Positions 10,408-22,055 of a stretch of DNA of 64,000 nucleotides are shown here, piece by piece; positions within the stretch are counted from its first letter, which is position 1; each line of letters begins with the position of its first letter. The DNA is taken from NCBI GenBank assembly GCA_014529385.2, contig CM043953.1, positions 72,607,872 through 72,671,871 on the forward strand. Direction: 5' to 3'. The DNA is from Adiantum capillus-veneris. Lineage: Eukaryota > Streptophyta > Polypodiopsida > Polypodiales > Pteridaceae. Under the pieces are notes generated by a model that was given only the letters and a program-made list of their open reading frames with translations, made no database searches and was not told the DNA's origin. A program made the translations under genes and the position numbers.

Positions 10408-11920
10408 GGAAATTGTTACAATTGTATGGTATGACCATTTTGTGGGGTGCATAGGACAATTGGACAAGGTCCATTATCTGTGCATGAGCGACATAGTTGA
10501 CTCTATTTGCTATGACATCTGTCGTCAATAGCGTTTATTAGCCATGAGGCCAGACATAATTATCTGAAGCATGGATTCTCCTGAGTACCTTGATAGCGCA
10601 CGCTCGTCACAGGTTACATTTTCTTTCAAAGGCAAGGCCAAGGGCCAATTTTTCAGTATCTCAAGGAGATAGACATGGCCTATTACTGGACTTGTTGAAG
10701 GCAACAAGTTGCTCGGCATGGCCGACTCCTTGTCACTGTTTCTACAAACCGACATAGGATGCTTGCCACACAATACTGGTTAATTTCACTTGAAATTGCT
10801 CGACAAGGTCGATTCTTTTTGTCATGCTATTTGCAGCCACATCCGTTGGCTATTAGTAGTACCAGATTTAGGTGAAGCAAGGCTTCTATTTATGCATCTT
10901 CCATAGTGACTCACCACGTTTGGCATATGCTATGAGCATACAAACTTGGGAAGGATTTGGCAAACGGTTTGCAGATTATTTCATTCCGTATACGACGGAT
11001 GTATATGATACAAGAGGGCGTATATCCATATGTGACAACTCTTTCTCGCACGGCCGATTTGGCTATGAGCCACCTTTACACGAGCTTTCCCTTTGGAATC
11101 TCATAACAACCGGTTGCAACAACAACTACCAAGTTAGCCAAGTTTAAGTTTTTCTTGTTTTTTTTCCATGTTTACACTTTACTTGGCAATTACTGTCATT
11201 GTGCAAAGCAAAGTGCTTTGGCAATTTTACATGAAGCACGGCTTCTCCCTTGTGCCGAGATACTGCCATTGATTTGGAATCAAGGGCTTTGGCACACAAG
11301 TTTGGGGAACTGGCAAAATAGGGAATGTCAGCTCACAGAATCCCTACTAGTTTATTCTGTGCAAGGCACTTATGGTTTTGGTTCTCACGCTTGAGACCGT
11401 TATAGTAGCCAAGGGCTTACGTTTTTGCATGCAAGGCATGCTAAGCAGGTGGCATGGCTTCCACCACTTTATGCATTATGCTTCCGCTATCACACTCGCA
11501 ACTCTGTCAAGGACAGACTAAGTAATGCATTGTTGAACCTGATGGTTGGTTGCTATCAACACCCAACAGCACTAAAAGGAACCTACATCTAGGACTTATT
11601 TCACAGGCAAAGTGCTAATGCTAAGTCATTTTCATACAATCACGACCCTGCAAGGCAGGTAGATCAAGACGTGGTTGTGTTTTTCTGTTACCTCTCTCAA
11701 TGAGAGAGTCATAGCAGAAACTTGTTGCATGCTTATAGGATACGTTGCACGTTATGCATAAGATGCACACGAGCATGGCAATCAACTATACACGTCATAG
11801 TCATTCAAGGAAAGTTTTGCAGCCCAGCATGCTCTTCTTCTCTCTTGTTCTCTCTCTTTAAGGGAATAATGAAAATATTCTAAGAAGCTTTTGATACGTG
11901 TTTTGCTCGTGAGTCAGCCT

Positions 11921-12149
11921 GAGCCAAGGTGCTCTAACTCTCAGCTAGCACGTGGCTAAGATGCTACTCAAATTAGTCTTCATCGGTTTGTCCATTGAAC
12001 ACTAATTTGCACAAGGGCTATAAGCCACACATCAGTGTGAGCCAAGGTGCTCTAACTCTCAGCTAGCACGTGGCTAACATGCTACTCAAATTAGTCTTCA
12101 TCGGTTCATCCATTGAACACTAATTTGCACAAGGGCTATGAGCCACACA
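11921..12149. repeat. Tandem duplication in the LARD, period 118 bp
   Basis: The block GAGCCAAGGTGCTCTAACTC to AGCCACACA occurs at 11921 and again at 12039 with very few differences (for example GGCTAAGATG against GGCTAACATG). The near-identity indicates a recent duplication within the element lineage. Confidence 0.92.
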
Positions 12150-13328
12150 GGCTAAGAGCCATTGTCAGGCCAAGGGTAAGACCCAACTATTGGCATTCTT
12201 TGGGTGATTGTTTTCAAGAGTGAACAGATCTACCCAGGGAAGTATACATCGACGTTAATGGACAAGCAAGGGTCTTGTCATTCAGGATGTTTACAGTGTC
12301 ATTTTTGCACTACATGTTTTCAGTGCGACACTCAAGTTGAGTTTTTGATAAATCTTCAACTCACAGTAGCTGATCTCTACAAGGAAGTATAGATGCAGCA
12401 ATCAGTTGAGACAACATGGCTGTCCACAAGAGCTAGGAAGTTCACTTGTGTGGATTTCTTGCTCTCTCTATAGCACTACGGAGTGTCTATTGTTTGGGGT
12501 ACGACCCGGAGGGTGATTGCTAAATCACCCCATAGGCATTGAGGATCACAGTTTGATCTCTCCCAGTTACACTCTCAAGGAAAGAATTCCGCAATCTACC
12601 ACACGGTAGCGGACGAATTCAACTTTTCGAGTTGATTCCAATCATTATGTACATGGTTAACTATGTTGGTTCCGTTCCTGCTAGCTGAGCAGTTTCTACA
12701 GAGGGTCTTACCAAGGGGTTTGACTACGTAGATGTTAACCAAAGGGGTTGGATTGCGCAGGCAACACCCACGGTTTTCAGTGCAAGTCATATAAATACGC
12801 TTGAATGTTTCAAAGCCATGCCAAGGGCATGTTGGAACAGAGTATTTTGGACTGTAGCGTCCACTATACCTTATGCTGTTACGAACCTAGTTGTAGGGTT
12901 CGATTTGGCACATGTTGTCACATGGGATACAACATGGTCTAGGAACTCAAGGAGTTCAGTTTAGCCAGTGTGGAGCATGATAATGAGGGTCCCTCTCACT
13001 CTTGCCGCGGAGTGTTTGCAGTTACCTCCACACACAAGTGACAGCTCGTACTTGATGGATGTCGCTTTTCTTGATATCCTTGTTTGAGACATATTCCACA
13101 TGTGGAGAATATGAGTCTCTTGGACTGACACTGGCGCCAACTTTTTACCAATGTGCCGCGACGAAGTCCCTAGGTGCTGGTCGCATCTATTGGTTCGACC
13201 ATTTTAAGCACACAGTATCAGGAGCAATTTCACTGGCCAGAAATTGTCGGGTACTAAGTACAAACTTGTTACGATTACAAGTACTGTGAAACCACCTTAA
13301 CGGAGGGTCGTTTCTACATATAGCTAAG

Positions 13329-13504
13329 TATGCTATGTACATGAGAATGTCTCATGGTTGGTACTTAGGTGTGACTGGGTTGTCACATTCTGTTATGGTC
13401 CAACTTTTGTTGCAAAATATGCTATATTCATGAGAATGTCTCATGGTTGGTACCTAGGTGTGATCGGGTTGTCACATTCTATTATGGTCCAAATTTGTTG
13501 CAAG
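13329..13504. repeat. Tandem duplication in the LARD, period 89 bp
   Basis: The block starting TATGCTAT and containing CATGAGAATGTCTCATGG is present at 13329 and 13418. That word is itself an inverted repeat, with CATGAG pairing with CTCATG. Confidence 0.9.
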
Positions 13505-13958
13505 ACTTTCACGTACGTACCGTGGAAAGTCTCGTCATGGAATTGCGGTTCGGATATGTTTGTGTTAAATGCATGCACACTAGGTGTTATGGGCCCTAGT
13601 GTTTAACACAAATTTATTCGGAGCGGCATGCAAATTCATGGACATTATTGTTTCTGTAATTTTTTGCACCGCCAGTGCAATCTCTCTTGCAGATTTAGTA
13701 TGAGTTTACACCCTGCCATACAAGGTGATGGCTGAGTATGGGTGTTCGTGATTCGCTGCTTGAAACTCCAATTTGCTTTCAACCTAGTTGGTTGTCTACA
13801 TTCCATATCGAGTATATCGCTGGATAATCAATGATTGAGTCATAGTTTGTCGTCAGTCATGGGCGACTGTCTGTAAGTGGTTGGGGGAAAGCACCTCACT
13901 CTTACTGTTGCTATTCATCCCGTGTAGGATGGGCAGCTTACAATCATTCTATTTAGTA

Positions 13959-14028
13959 CTAAAGGATATGCAAAGTGCATACGTTAGTAAAGCACGCTAA
14001 AGGATATGCTAAGTGCATACGTTAGCAA
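13959..14028. repeat. Short tandem duplication in the LARD, period 38 bp
   Basis: CTAAAGGATATGC followed by AAGTGCATACGTTAG occurs at 13959 and again at 13997. Confidence 0.88.
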
Positions 14029-14584
14029 GAAGTGAAACAACTAGATCGGTTACCTTTCTGGTTTGGAGTTTGCTTCATATGATGAAAGGCATGTTACGGC
14101 TAGTTCTAGTCTCTGCATGTTATTCTCAAGTTATCAACCTTAATCATCAGTTTGGATGAGGTTGACTATTGGCAAGAAACCACCGCAAGTCAAGGACTTG
14201 GTTGCTGATGATGAGTATGTCAGCATAGTACTTTCCTGGAAAGATTAGCCGAGATTATATTGCACATTCCAGTACCTTCAGAAAGTCTGAAACCTGGGTA
14301 TGCATTTAAACACCTCTTAGTTGTGATAACTCGTTTAGCATTCTCAAGTGAGTTCTAAATGGAGCCTTCACACTCTTTTGATTATGAGTCGGTTAACCAA
14401 GATGGTTGCACAGGGACAACAATGTAGAAAATCAAGCTGTTACTCTTGATTTCATTGAACCTCCCAATGAACCGGGTTCCGATTCAACGAACCATTGGAT
14501 CCATGAGGGATGCCACGGTGGAAAACATTAGTGTTCTTATGAAGACACCACCACTTGTGTTTTCGAGGACGAAAACGCTTCTCC

Positions 14585-14594
14585 AAGGGGGGAG
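14585..14594 (+). promoter_or_regulatory. Polypurine tract of the LARD-like element
   Basis: AAGGGGGGAG, followed by TAA, lies immediately before the 3' LTR and would prime plus-strand synthesis. The preceding bases resemble the conserved 3' end of plant gypsy pol genes. Confidence 0.8.
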
Positions 14595-14597
14595 TAA

Positions 14598-14750
14598 TGT
14601 CATGCCAAGGGTAGGACTAGACGGGAACGGCCCAGGCAATGTGCCGGACACACATGCAGTAAAGGGGTCTGTATATGGAAGAGGGCCAAGGGCCTATATA
14701 TAGGATGGTTGGGAGGTTATTCGCATGTCTGTCTACCCGCTGGTCTAACA
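14598..14750 (+). repeat. 3' LTR of the LARD-like element
   Basis: It is 153 bp and identical to the 5' LTR except at three positions, all G/A differences: CCCAGGC for CCCGGGC, TCTGTAT for TCTATAT, CCAAGGG for CCAGGGG. It is followed by the target duplication AGTAA. Confidence 0.93.
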
Positions 14751-14835
14751 AGTAACAACCATATACATCACAGCTCCATGCTTCTCATCAACCATGGAAT
14801 ACTAGAGAATCCAAAAATAATTACAAGCACACAAG

Positions 14836-16164
14836 TTAACACTAGGTTGGTAACCTAACAGCACATAAAAGTGTCCTTTCAGGGTTTTGAAAAAAACCTC
14901 CAAAACCATAATAGATCCACTCATTTTGTAAAATCCTCTCATGAGGTTATAGTTCAAGGCCTACTACACATGTAAAAAATAAGAAACTTGTAAAATTTCT
15001 CATCTTTTGGTCACACCAAGCCTCCAAAGTTGATGGACCAGTACATTTTCATCAAAACAGTCATTTCTTACATTTTGTTGCATAAAAATAATATTAGGGA
15101 TTTTTGTAGGACTTGAGATAAATTCCCTAGTTAACTTCAATGGTTTGGTGATCATAACATATGATTGCTTCTCACTCACTATTTTTTGTTTTGCCAAAAG
15201 AAATAGGTACAAAAAAGTTGAATTTTTACCATTCTGCAAACCTATCATCAAAGTTTCTATAGCCACGCTCAATAAAAATAATATATGCATGTTTTCTTAG
15301 TTCCCTATTGTCCTTTAGGTTCATAAGGATCCATGGAGCATGTCAAAAGAATATTACATGTCTTACCAAGGGGAATCTTGGGGACAAAGATGAAGTGCTA
15401 AATACAGCAAACATGAAAAAACTGGGTTCAACATTATGAGTTGTAGAATCCCGAAGAAACTATTCAATATCTAGCCAAATTTGATCCTTATGACTAGATA
15501 TGGTTACTACCTACAAAATGCATGTAGTTGTCACAAAAAACTAACAATATTGAAAAAACTATACTTGATATACTAGAATGTTTCGTTTTCTTCTATAATT
15601 GAAAAAATCAACCATCATTGTCTACTATGCAAAATAGGGTATTAGGTGCCCCAAAACTCAATGAATATTAGCTTTATGTTACAATATGCGACATAGAAAA
15701 TCAAAACTGCATTTGGATATCATGAAATCCACCAAAAAAATAATAGAAGAGCTAAAATTGGCTAAAAAACAGGATTTGACCATTTTTGTACTTTGGTCAA
15801 AACTTACAACTTTAACATTTATTTCTCCTTAGAAGCATGAGGACATGTTGAGGACTACTAAAGATAGTTCTCTAGCGTTATAGACCTCACAAACATGAAT
15901 TCTAGAGTGGTATAGTTGCAAAAAGTTGAAAAAAGCCAAAAACAGGCCCCGTTTTTTCACACAATTTAGGTTGTGAAATGTTGTGCAAAGACAAGGTTAA
16001 AGATGGAATTGATCTTCCAAAAAAATTTCGAGTTTTTTTCAGCTCATGAGACAACTTTCTAGATAGATAACACCTCAAAATCCATTTTGAAACTCTTGAC
16101 ATAATTCAAGGAAAATGGTCACTTAACAGGACATAAAAGTGTCCCATTACCAACCTAGTGTTAA
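14836..16164. mobile_element. Non-autonomous DNA transposon-like element, ~1.3 kb
   Basis: The left end reads TTAACACTAGGTTGGTAA and the right end is its exact reverse complement, an 18-base terminal inverted repeat. Treating the outer TTAA as a duplicated target leaves a 14-base repeat CACTAGGTTGGTAA. The CACTA start recalls En/Spm elements, but those duplicate 3 bp and here the flanks support TTAA instead, so the superfamily is open. Just inside each end is a 21-base word, TAACAG(C/G)ACATAAAAG then TGTCC, in the same orientation at both ends (14856 and 16124). No transposase frame is present. Open frames at 15000-15290 and 15902-16102 (both minus) match nothing I know. Confidence 0.72.
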
Positions 16165-16617
16165 TAAGGGAGCCACTCTGCAAAACAGAATGAAAGTATA
16201 CCCTAAACCATAACCCTAGCCAAAACAGGGGAGGCCAACCCCAAACAAACCAACACATACCGTACTAAATAAAAAGTGCATTTCATTGATAGTGCCGGCC
16301 AAACGGGGCCCATGGTTCTCATCGCCAACAGCTCGCTTAGAGTGCCACCGTGATGCTGCTACTGCCAGTGGCACACGTCATGCCTCAAAACAAAACCCAA
16401 GTTTGTCCGAACATCTGGCTCAAGATGCCAAAAAAAAACAAGTTGCACCATTGAACCACTAAGGCCACACCGTCACCATGTCACGAACCTGAAGACCATT
16501 ATTAGGTGAGCCAAGCACCTACAAAAAATTTCTTGAGTACAGTCGCCACTAAGCAGGTAGGAATCTCGCACATGCCTCTTGCTTGACTGCCAACCCAAGA
16601 AGTACCATGCAACACTC
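16165..16617. other. Short spacer without recognisable features
   Basis: Nothing coding or repetitive is recognised between the inverted-repeat element and the truncated Copia LTR. Confidence 0.5.
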
Positions 16618-16676
16618 AACGAATCTGACTCTTTGTGTCGTGTGTCTCCGTCTATGGTGCTCTCCGATCCCCTTCA
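16618..16676 (+). repeat. Truncated 5' LTR of the Copia element
   Basis: It aligns with the end of the LTR at 20014-20204, including TTGTGTCGTGTGTCTCCG and GATCCCCTTCA, with a small internal deletion. Sequence further upstream does not match the LTR. Confidence 0.7.
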
Positions 16677-16678
16677 AT

Positions 16679-16691
16679 CGGTATCAGAGTG
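16679..16691 (+). promoter_or_regulatory. Primer-binding site of the Copia element
   Basis: CGGTATCAGAGTG follows the LTR end by two bases. It differs from the usual TGGTATCAGAGC primer site at the first base and near the end. Confidence 0.75.
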
Positions 16692-18099
16692 ACAGGTGTG
16701 AGAGCGTAGATGGACGGCTTCGCGATGAACTCGTCGGCTATGGCAGAGAGGTCACAGATCTGAGCAAAGAAATAGAGGAGGCTTGTGGACAGCCATATAG
16801 AGGCTTGCAAAAGAGATCTCGGGAGATTCCTAGTGCTCACATATCAGTCCACAGTTCCTCTATAGATCAGCCCACTGTGTACAACATTTTCCCTCTTCTC
16901 GGCAAGCTTTGCAACGGCTACATCGGCGACAGATTGGAGCTTGGAGCTTCCATGGACATGGAAGCATTGTGAGATTGATACATTCAGCTCACGCATCGAG
17001 GTGGGAAGTGAGTTTGAGCCTTTCTATGAGCTCAAAGAAGCACAGAAGAAAGTCGTTCAATTTTTGGCACTTTGACAGCAGTCTACTGTTTTGCTCATAA
17101 CTTGAGCTACAAAGCTCCGATTCCAAAACTTTTTGGTTCAAAATGGATCTGTCTTCAAGCTCTACGACTTTGTAGAAGGAATTGTTTTTTTATTCTGAGT
17201 GCAAGTGGGTCTGAAATTAAAAACACAGAGACTATTTTTCAGGACAGTTTTGGGCTCTGTTGTTTTCTTTGCTGCAGACAGCTTACCCGTGCACACTGCA
17301 GGTAGCAGGCACATTTGCAAGTGTTACAAGATCGGGTTTGACTCCCAGGTATAGGTTGAGTCTAGTAGTCCCATAGGTGTTGCCAATTGCAGTTGAGTGG
17401 TTCTTCTGCAGTGTGTGGCTTGCATACATGGTCTTTGAGCGGGTAATGCTCTATGTATGTTTATGTGGTGAGCAGTAGATCTTGTGAACAAGTGTAGAGG
17501 TTGGTTGTGGATGACATGTATGGTTACCTGTGGTACTCTTTGTGAGCATTTACTGGATACACGTTTGCAGAGCTTATGCATGTATGTTGAGTGTAGTTTG
17601 ATGCGCATTGATTGCTCATTGTATTGAGCTTGCAAGACAATGGTTATTTTGTGTTGATAGCCATTGTGCGTTGAAACTCTGGTGAAATTTTCCCAGGAGT
17701 TTTATGCGCATAAGTTGATGCGATCCAGGTTGTGATTGCGATTGCACTCAGTGATTACGTGCGGTGTTCTCTGTAGGTGGGAGATTTGTGTGTGTGTGTG
17801 CATCGATACCGCACAATGTGGGCTTGGTGATTAGCTCATAGTTTGACATGCGTACAATTATCTTGGCACACTCACAGGAGTGAATATTGTGATGTATGCT
17901 TGTGTGGCTATGAGCTAGGTAGCCGGATTCGAGTCGTATTGAGTTGTGATTTTGTGCAAGGTTTTGCACGGTTATTGGTGCAATTTTGCATCAGGTTTTG
18001 ATCCATATTTGCAGACTTTTGTTGATGCGATTCGAGCCAGTTTAGGGCTGATTTGGTTGACATTTGCTACTCATTGTTGGTTGCTCTTTTGTGAGCATT

Positions 18100-18945
18100 A
18101 TGGCTGGTTTTTCATTTGACTTCCAGCGTTATGGTCTGACACAGTTTGATGGTGCAGATTTTGTTGCTTGGAAGGAGCATATGCTTGTTGCATTGGCGGA
18201 TTTGGGGCAGGATAAACCCTTGCGTGGTTTATCGGTGAATCCCATGTCTATGCATGATGATGATTGGCAGGATCTTGATGAGTTAGCCATGTCTACGATT
18301 TGTTTGCATCTGGTTGAGTCTGTTTACTGGCAGGTCTCAAGGGAGACTACAACTCATGCTTTATGGCAGAGTTTACATGCAATGTACGCGGCATCCATGT
18401 GTACAGGGGACTTTAGTCCCACTTCTATGTCCCTGGGAGAGATTGGTCACACACGCAAGTTTCGATGGCATAGAGACTTGACATGTTGGCATTGTGGACA
18501 TAGAGGGCACATTAGGCGTCGATGTTTCAGGCGTTTGAGACAACAGAGGCGACAGATGCGTGATGCAGATTTGGGCATGACAGATGCTAGTGAGATCAGT
18601 ACGGTGGTTACTGAGTATGCTTGTGACGGCGATGTCACATTTACATCTAGCTTGTCTTTAGACGATCTTATGTCTACGGATTGCATATCGGATTGCACAT
18701 TGTCTTCACATTGGTTACTAGATTCAGATGCTACTTTCCATGTCACGTCACATCGTGAGTGGTTTAGTACGTTTTCTAGTGGGAGACTTGGTTGTGTGCA
18801 CATGGCTGATGGTGTTGTGTATAACATTGAGGGTGCAGGAGACGTATGTTTGTCCTTGCCCAGTGGTATGAGATTTACCCTGCGTCATGTGCGTTATGTG
18901 CTAGATCTGAGATGGGATTTGATCTGTCAGACAGTTACGGGATAG
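18100..18945 (+). pseudogene. Copia gag-protease fragment
   Basis: The frame from ATG 18100 encodes about 281 residues. The start (YGLTQFDGADFVAWKEHM) is a typical Copia gag N-terminus. The zinc knuckle CWHCGHRGHIRRRC fits CX2CX4HX4C. The protease segment reads WLLDSDATFHVTSHREWF, where the catalytic triplet is DSD instead of DSG, so it is probably inactive. The capsid region between the N-terminus and the zinc knuckle is shorter than usual, suggesting an internal deletion. The frame stops at 18943-18945. Recognisable GAG-pre-integrase sequence (VIARGARVGTWYPLHVVL) continues in another frame at about 19000-19065. The intact version would be the structural and processing part of the Copia polyprotein. 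Confidence 0.85.
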
Positions 18946-19600
18946 TGGATGTCGAGTATCGCTGCTTGAGCGATCTTTTGCGTTGCATTTGGGTTCGCTA
19001 GTGATTGCGAGAGGTGCTAGAGTTGGCACATGGTACCCATTGCACGTAGTACTGGTGCGAGATGGTCGAGTCTCAATCTTGTTACAGCCATGCAGAGAGC
19101 GAGAGACCCGGACAGTCTCTTTTGCTCATGGGTTGCAGGGTGCTTTGCATGGAGTGCAGAGTAGTGAGCTCGTTGTGCACACAGTTGGGGCACGACTTGA
19201 GCAGTCACACAGAGAGGTGACACAGTCAGACATGCATGCTTTGCTAGTGACTGAGCAAAGCAGAGAGTCAGTTGTGTGAGATACTTCTATGCAAGATAGA
19301 CAAGTAGAGCGGTCTTGCTCTAGTGAGTCACGACAGGAGGACGTTGTGCAAGAGTCTATGCATAAGGAGTTAGAGCATGAGAGCTCTAGTGAGTCACAAC
19401 AGATTGAGTGGTCATGTTTGCAGTGGATGATTGCAGAGGAGGCTGAGATGTCAGCGATTATGCAATCATTCCTTTCTATGCTCGACAGTGAGCATGGGGA
19501 TATAGTTGTGTAGGATATGTCTTCCAGCAGACACCTAGAGCAGCTGGTTTGCTCTGAGGTTGCACGATAGGTTGATGCGTCTTTTGCAGACAGTCAAGAG

Positions 19601-19960
19601 ATGCATGTGACTGACACACCTTGTCAGTCAGAGATGCCTATTGCCAGGGATATATATGTTGATGCATGCTCCGTAGAGCTAGCAGGGCCCGCTAGCATTG
19701 CATCGGCATTCGGTGGTCTCATGTATGAGATGCTGAGCTTGAGACCAGATATCGCAGCTGCAGTGGGAGCATTTGCAGTTGGGGTTGTCAGTCGTTTGTT
19801 GACTGATGATGGCATAGTGCACGAGAGAGATATGCAGGTATTGCATACATACTTGCAGTACGTGTGCGGTACGTCTGGTGGTGTATGGACAGTCGGATGC
19901 ACACGATCACAGCCAGCCAGTGGGCATCGGTTGAGAGCGGTTTTCTCTCACCTTTTGTAG
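19601..19960 (+). pseudogene. Copia RT/RNase H C-terminal fragment
   Basis: The frame contains SAFGGLMYEMLSLRPDIAAA and, after about 35 residues, LHTYLQYVCGTSGG. These match the Copia pattern 'VGSLMY.M..TRPDIA.AVG...RFL..P...HW.A.K...RYL.GT' found between reverse transcriptase and RNase H. It is joined almost directly to gag-protease sequence, so several kilobases of pol have been deleted. Confidence 0.7.
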
Positions 19961-20013
19961 TCTTTAGATTAGGTTCTTTTGCTTAAAGGCACAGTTGCCT
20001 TTAAGTGGGAGGT

Positions 20014-20204
20014 TGTTGGGGTATAGGTGCCTGTACCTTGCCCGGCCGCCCAGAGTCTGGGTGCCCACTGACTTGTATACCTTATACATAGCAGAAGTGT
20101 ATAAGAGGCTGCTGACTCTTTTGAGTCTCCCCACCCATATCTGTGTGTCGTGTGTCTCCTTCTCTCTCTCACTCTCCGTCTGTGGTGCTCTGCGATCCCC
20201 TTCA
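20014..20204 (+). repeat. 3' LTR of the deleted Copia element
   Basis: It is 191 bp, starts TGTTGGGG and ends CCTTCA, and is preceded by the purine-rich AAGTGGGAGG. It contains CTTATACATAGC, a plausible TATA region, and a CT-rich 3' part. Confidence 0.82.
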
Positions 20205-21149
20205 GGTCGGGCAACTGGTTGGGGCAAGCCCTTGTCCTTTGTGACCCATCACCCTCCAAACCAAGGTAGCCCGATGATGCTAGCACGTTGCGTCTCTCAC
20301 ATCACTCTCCTCCTTAAAAGTCACCCACCTCATGAATAAGAGCAAAAGGACATAAAACCGCCCCAAAAACCTCACAACTATTAGATTTCAAGATGTACTT
20401 CATTTCTTAGAATCTTACCCTTCACTTTTGTATTTTAAATGTTTCGAAAGCTTTTCTTTGAAGTGAGCCAATGTGTGACATGTGGACGTGTTCTTAGCTC
20501 TCAACATTTTCTCAAGCTCCATTATAAAGAGTATCGAAGTACATTAGATCTAGCTAGGTGGCAGCTATCATATTAGAGGTATAGTGAAGTATGTACTTTG
20601 CATACTTTGCTTTAAAGCTAATTGTTAGCCATATTTTTAGGTTGATTGTAATCCTTTTGTTTGTGCAGCTAAACTAGCCCATATTTGCAAAAAGGAGTCT
20701 TCGAGATTATTACCCTGTTGGTCGCAACAAGGAATATATTTTAGAGCCCACAAAAAGAAGGATCGTCAGAGGCATGCACTAAGTTGTGGCTCGAAGCTTT
20801 TTGGATTGCATGAGGGCCGGATGAATTTTGGGTGCAATTGTGGACCATTGGATACAACCTATTGATTAGTGCCACATGGCAACAAACACTCTTTTTTACT
20901 AATTTTTGTCGGCCTTGTGAGAGGATCATCGATGAGATACTCATACATGAAGCCACGTGAGGTCCTTATGGTAAGTTGATGGACACATCGATTGCTCTTT
21001 TGCTTTTCTAATGTGGGCCTTGTCATGAAGCTCTAGGTGAATTTTGTGGCTGTTAATGTGGAAAGTTTTTTTACTAGCATACTTACTATAGGAAATTTTT
21101 CGATATTCAATATGTGAGCATTGTTTGTTTGGATACTTACACTAAGGGT
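20205..21149. other. Intergenic stretch without recognisable genes
   Basis: No frame longer than about 110 codons exists and none has a recognisable domain. I see no RNA gene or repeat. Confidence 0.5.
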
Positions 21150-21405
21150 GGGTTCAGATTAGGCGACGGAAGAAAAATGCAAAGGGGCGTCGATCCTCCA
21201 TGACGAAATTTGATTGGTTGGAGTTGAGGCACTCTTCTGCCGGGCCCTCCATTTTTCTTCTGACCCCCCCCCCCCCGGGAAAGAGTTGATGGCCTCTCTC
21301 AACCCCCTTCATTTTTTCACTTTTCCTCCTTCACACTATTCACACTAGGCAGCGACAGATTTACGAAGGCTTGTTTCTTCCGCCGCTTCATTCTAAATTA
21401 GGTTG
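21150..21405. mobile_element. MITE candidate with imperfect inverted ends
   Basis: The left part reads TTCAGATTAGGCGACGGAAGAAAAA. The right part, TTTCTTCCGCCGCTTCATTCT, is an approximate reverse complement with a GGCGACGGAAGAA-type core. The interior holds a 14-base C run and further copies of an AGGC(G/A)(G/A)CGA-type word. No target duplication is convincing and no protein is encoded, so the boundaries are approximate. Confidence 0.4.
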
Positions 21406-21423
21406 CAACTTCATTTATGTAAA

Positions 21424-21426
<3 letters not shown>

Positions 21427-21489
<63 letters not shown>

Positions 21490-21550
21490 ACGCGCGCGCG
21501 CGCACGCGCGCACGTGTGTGCGTGCATGCATCTACGCACATGCACACACA
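21427..21550. repeat. Compound (CT)n(CA)n(CG)n alternating tract
   Basis: About 20 CT units pass directly into about 14 CA units, then a CG-rich alternating stretch with interspersed CA and GT steps ending near 21550. The CA/CG part is strict purine-pyrimidine alternation over some 70 bases, a sequence prone to Z-DNA. Confidence 0.92.
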
Positions 21551-22055
21551 GAGAATACAAATATCGCGCTATAGCATGGAACAAAATCTACAAATGAGGG
21601 TGAGAAAGGTGTCAATTTATCAAGGTTTCAAGCAAGGCATTAAAATAATAAGCCACGAAATTCAAAGTTTGTTGACTATTAACTCCTTGGACATGTCCAT
21701 GAGACAACGACTTTACAAGACTACAAGCCTAGCCTTTAGGCTTATTCCCTTCTACGAGGATGACGATGATAGCCTTACATCAAGTCATGATGTCAGCGTG
21801 AACACGTATGGTTCATACGCCATCAAACATGTTGTATTTTCTCCTCCTTGAATTTTAAATCCAAACTTTTTGGTCTCCTCCTTGAAATTTAAGGGCAAAC
21901 CAATGAGATTTATAAGCTTTGTGCCAAATCGAAATGCCATAATTTTGACCTTTAAAATTTAAGGTTCAAACATATCACAACAGATTTTTTAATTTTCAAA
22001 TGACTACAAACCACGAGGTTGGGGGCAACATTTCCACATTGTGACTTACCTCAAC

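Larger units (their letters stand above)
8939..14750 (+). mobile_element. LARD-like LTR retrotransposon with 153-bp LTRs
   Basis: The two ends are 153-bp direct repeats starting TGTCATGCCAAGGG and ending GGTCTAACA. The element is flanked by the identical 5-bp duplication AGTAA (8934-8938 and 14751-14755). A primer-binding site complementary to initiator tRNA-Met follows the 5' LTR and a polypurine tract precedes the 3' LTR. The LTRs differ at 3 of 153 positions (about 2%), so insertion is fairly recent. The ~5.5-kb interior has no gag, protease, RT or integrase motif. It does have tandem repeats and a gypsy-like tail reading VFEDENASPRGE just before the polypurine tract. It therefore looks like a large non-autonomous derivative mobilised by a gypsy partner. 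Confidence 0.92.
16618..20204 (+). mobile_element. Copia retrotransposon, internally deleted
   Basis: The right end is an LTR starting TGTTGGGGTATAGG. The left end keeps only the last ~59 bases of the matching LTR, recognisable by GTGTCGTGTGTCTCC and GATCCCCTTCA, followed at once by a tRNA-Met-type primer site. The interior encodes a Copia gag with zinc knuckle and the start of the protease. It then jumps to a fragment resembling the RNase H end of Copia pol. Integrase and most of the reverse transcriptase are missing. It is defective, and the 5' truncation removes any chance of finding a target duplication. Confidence 0.85.

Noticed and set aside
14836-16164. Firm CACTA (En/Spm) assignment
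   Set aside because: The tip is CACTA, but the flanks do not show a 3-bp direct duplication and no transposase or typical subterminal repeat set is present.
21371-21597. Ser/Leu- and Thr/His-repeat frames
   Set aside because: Translations of the CT/CA/CG tract.
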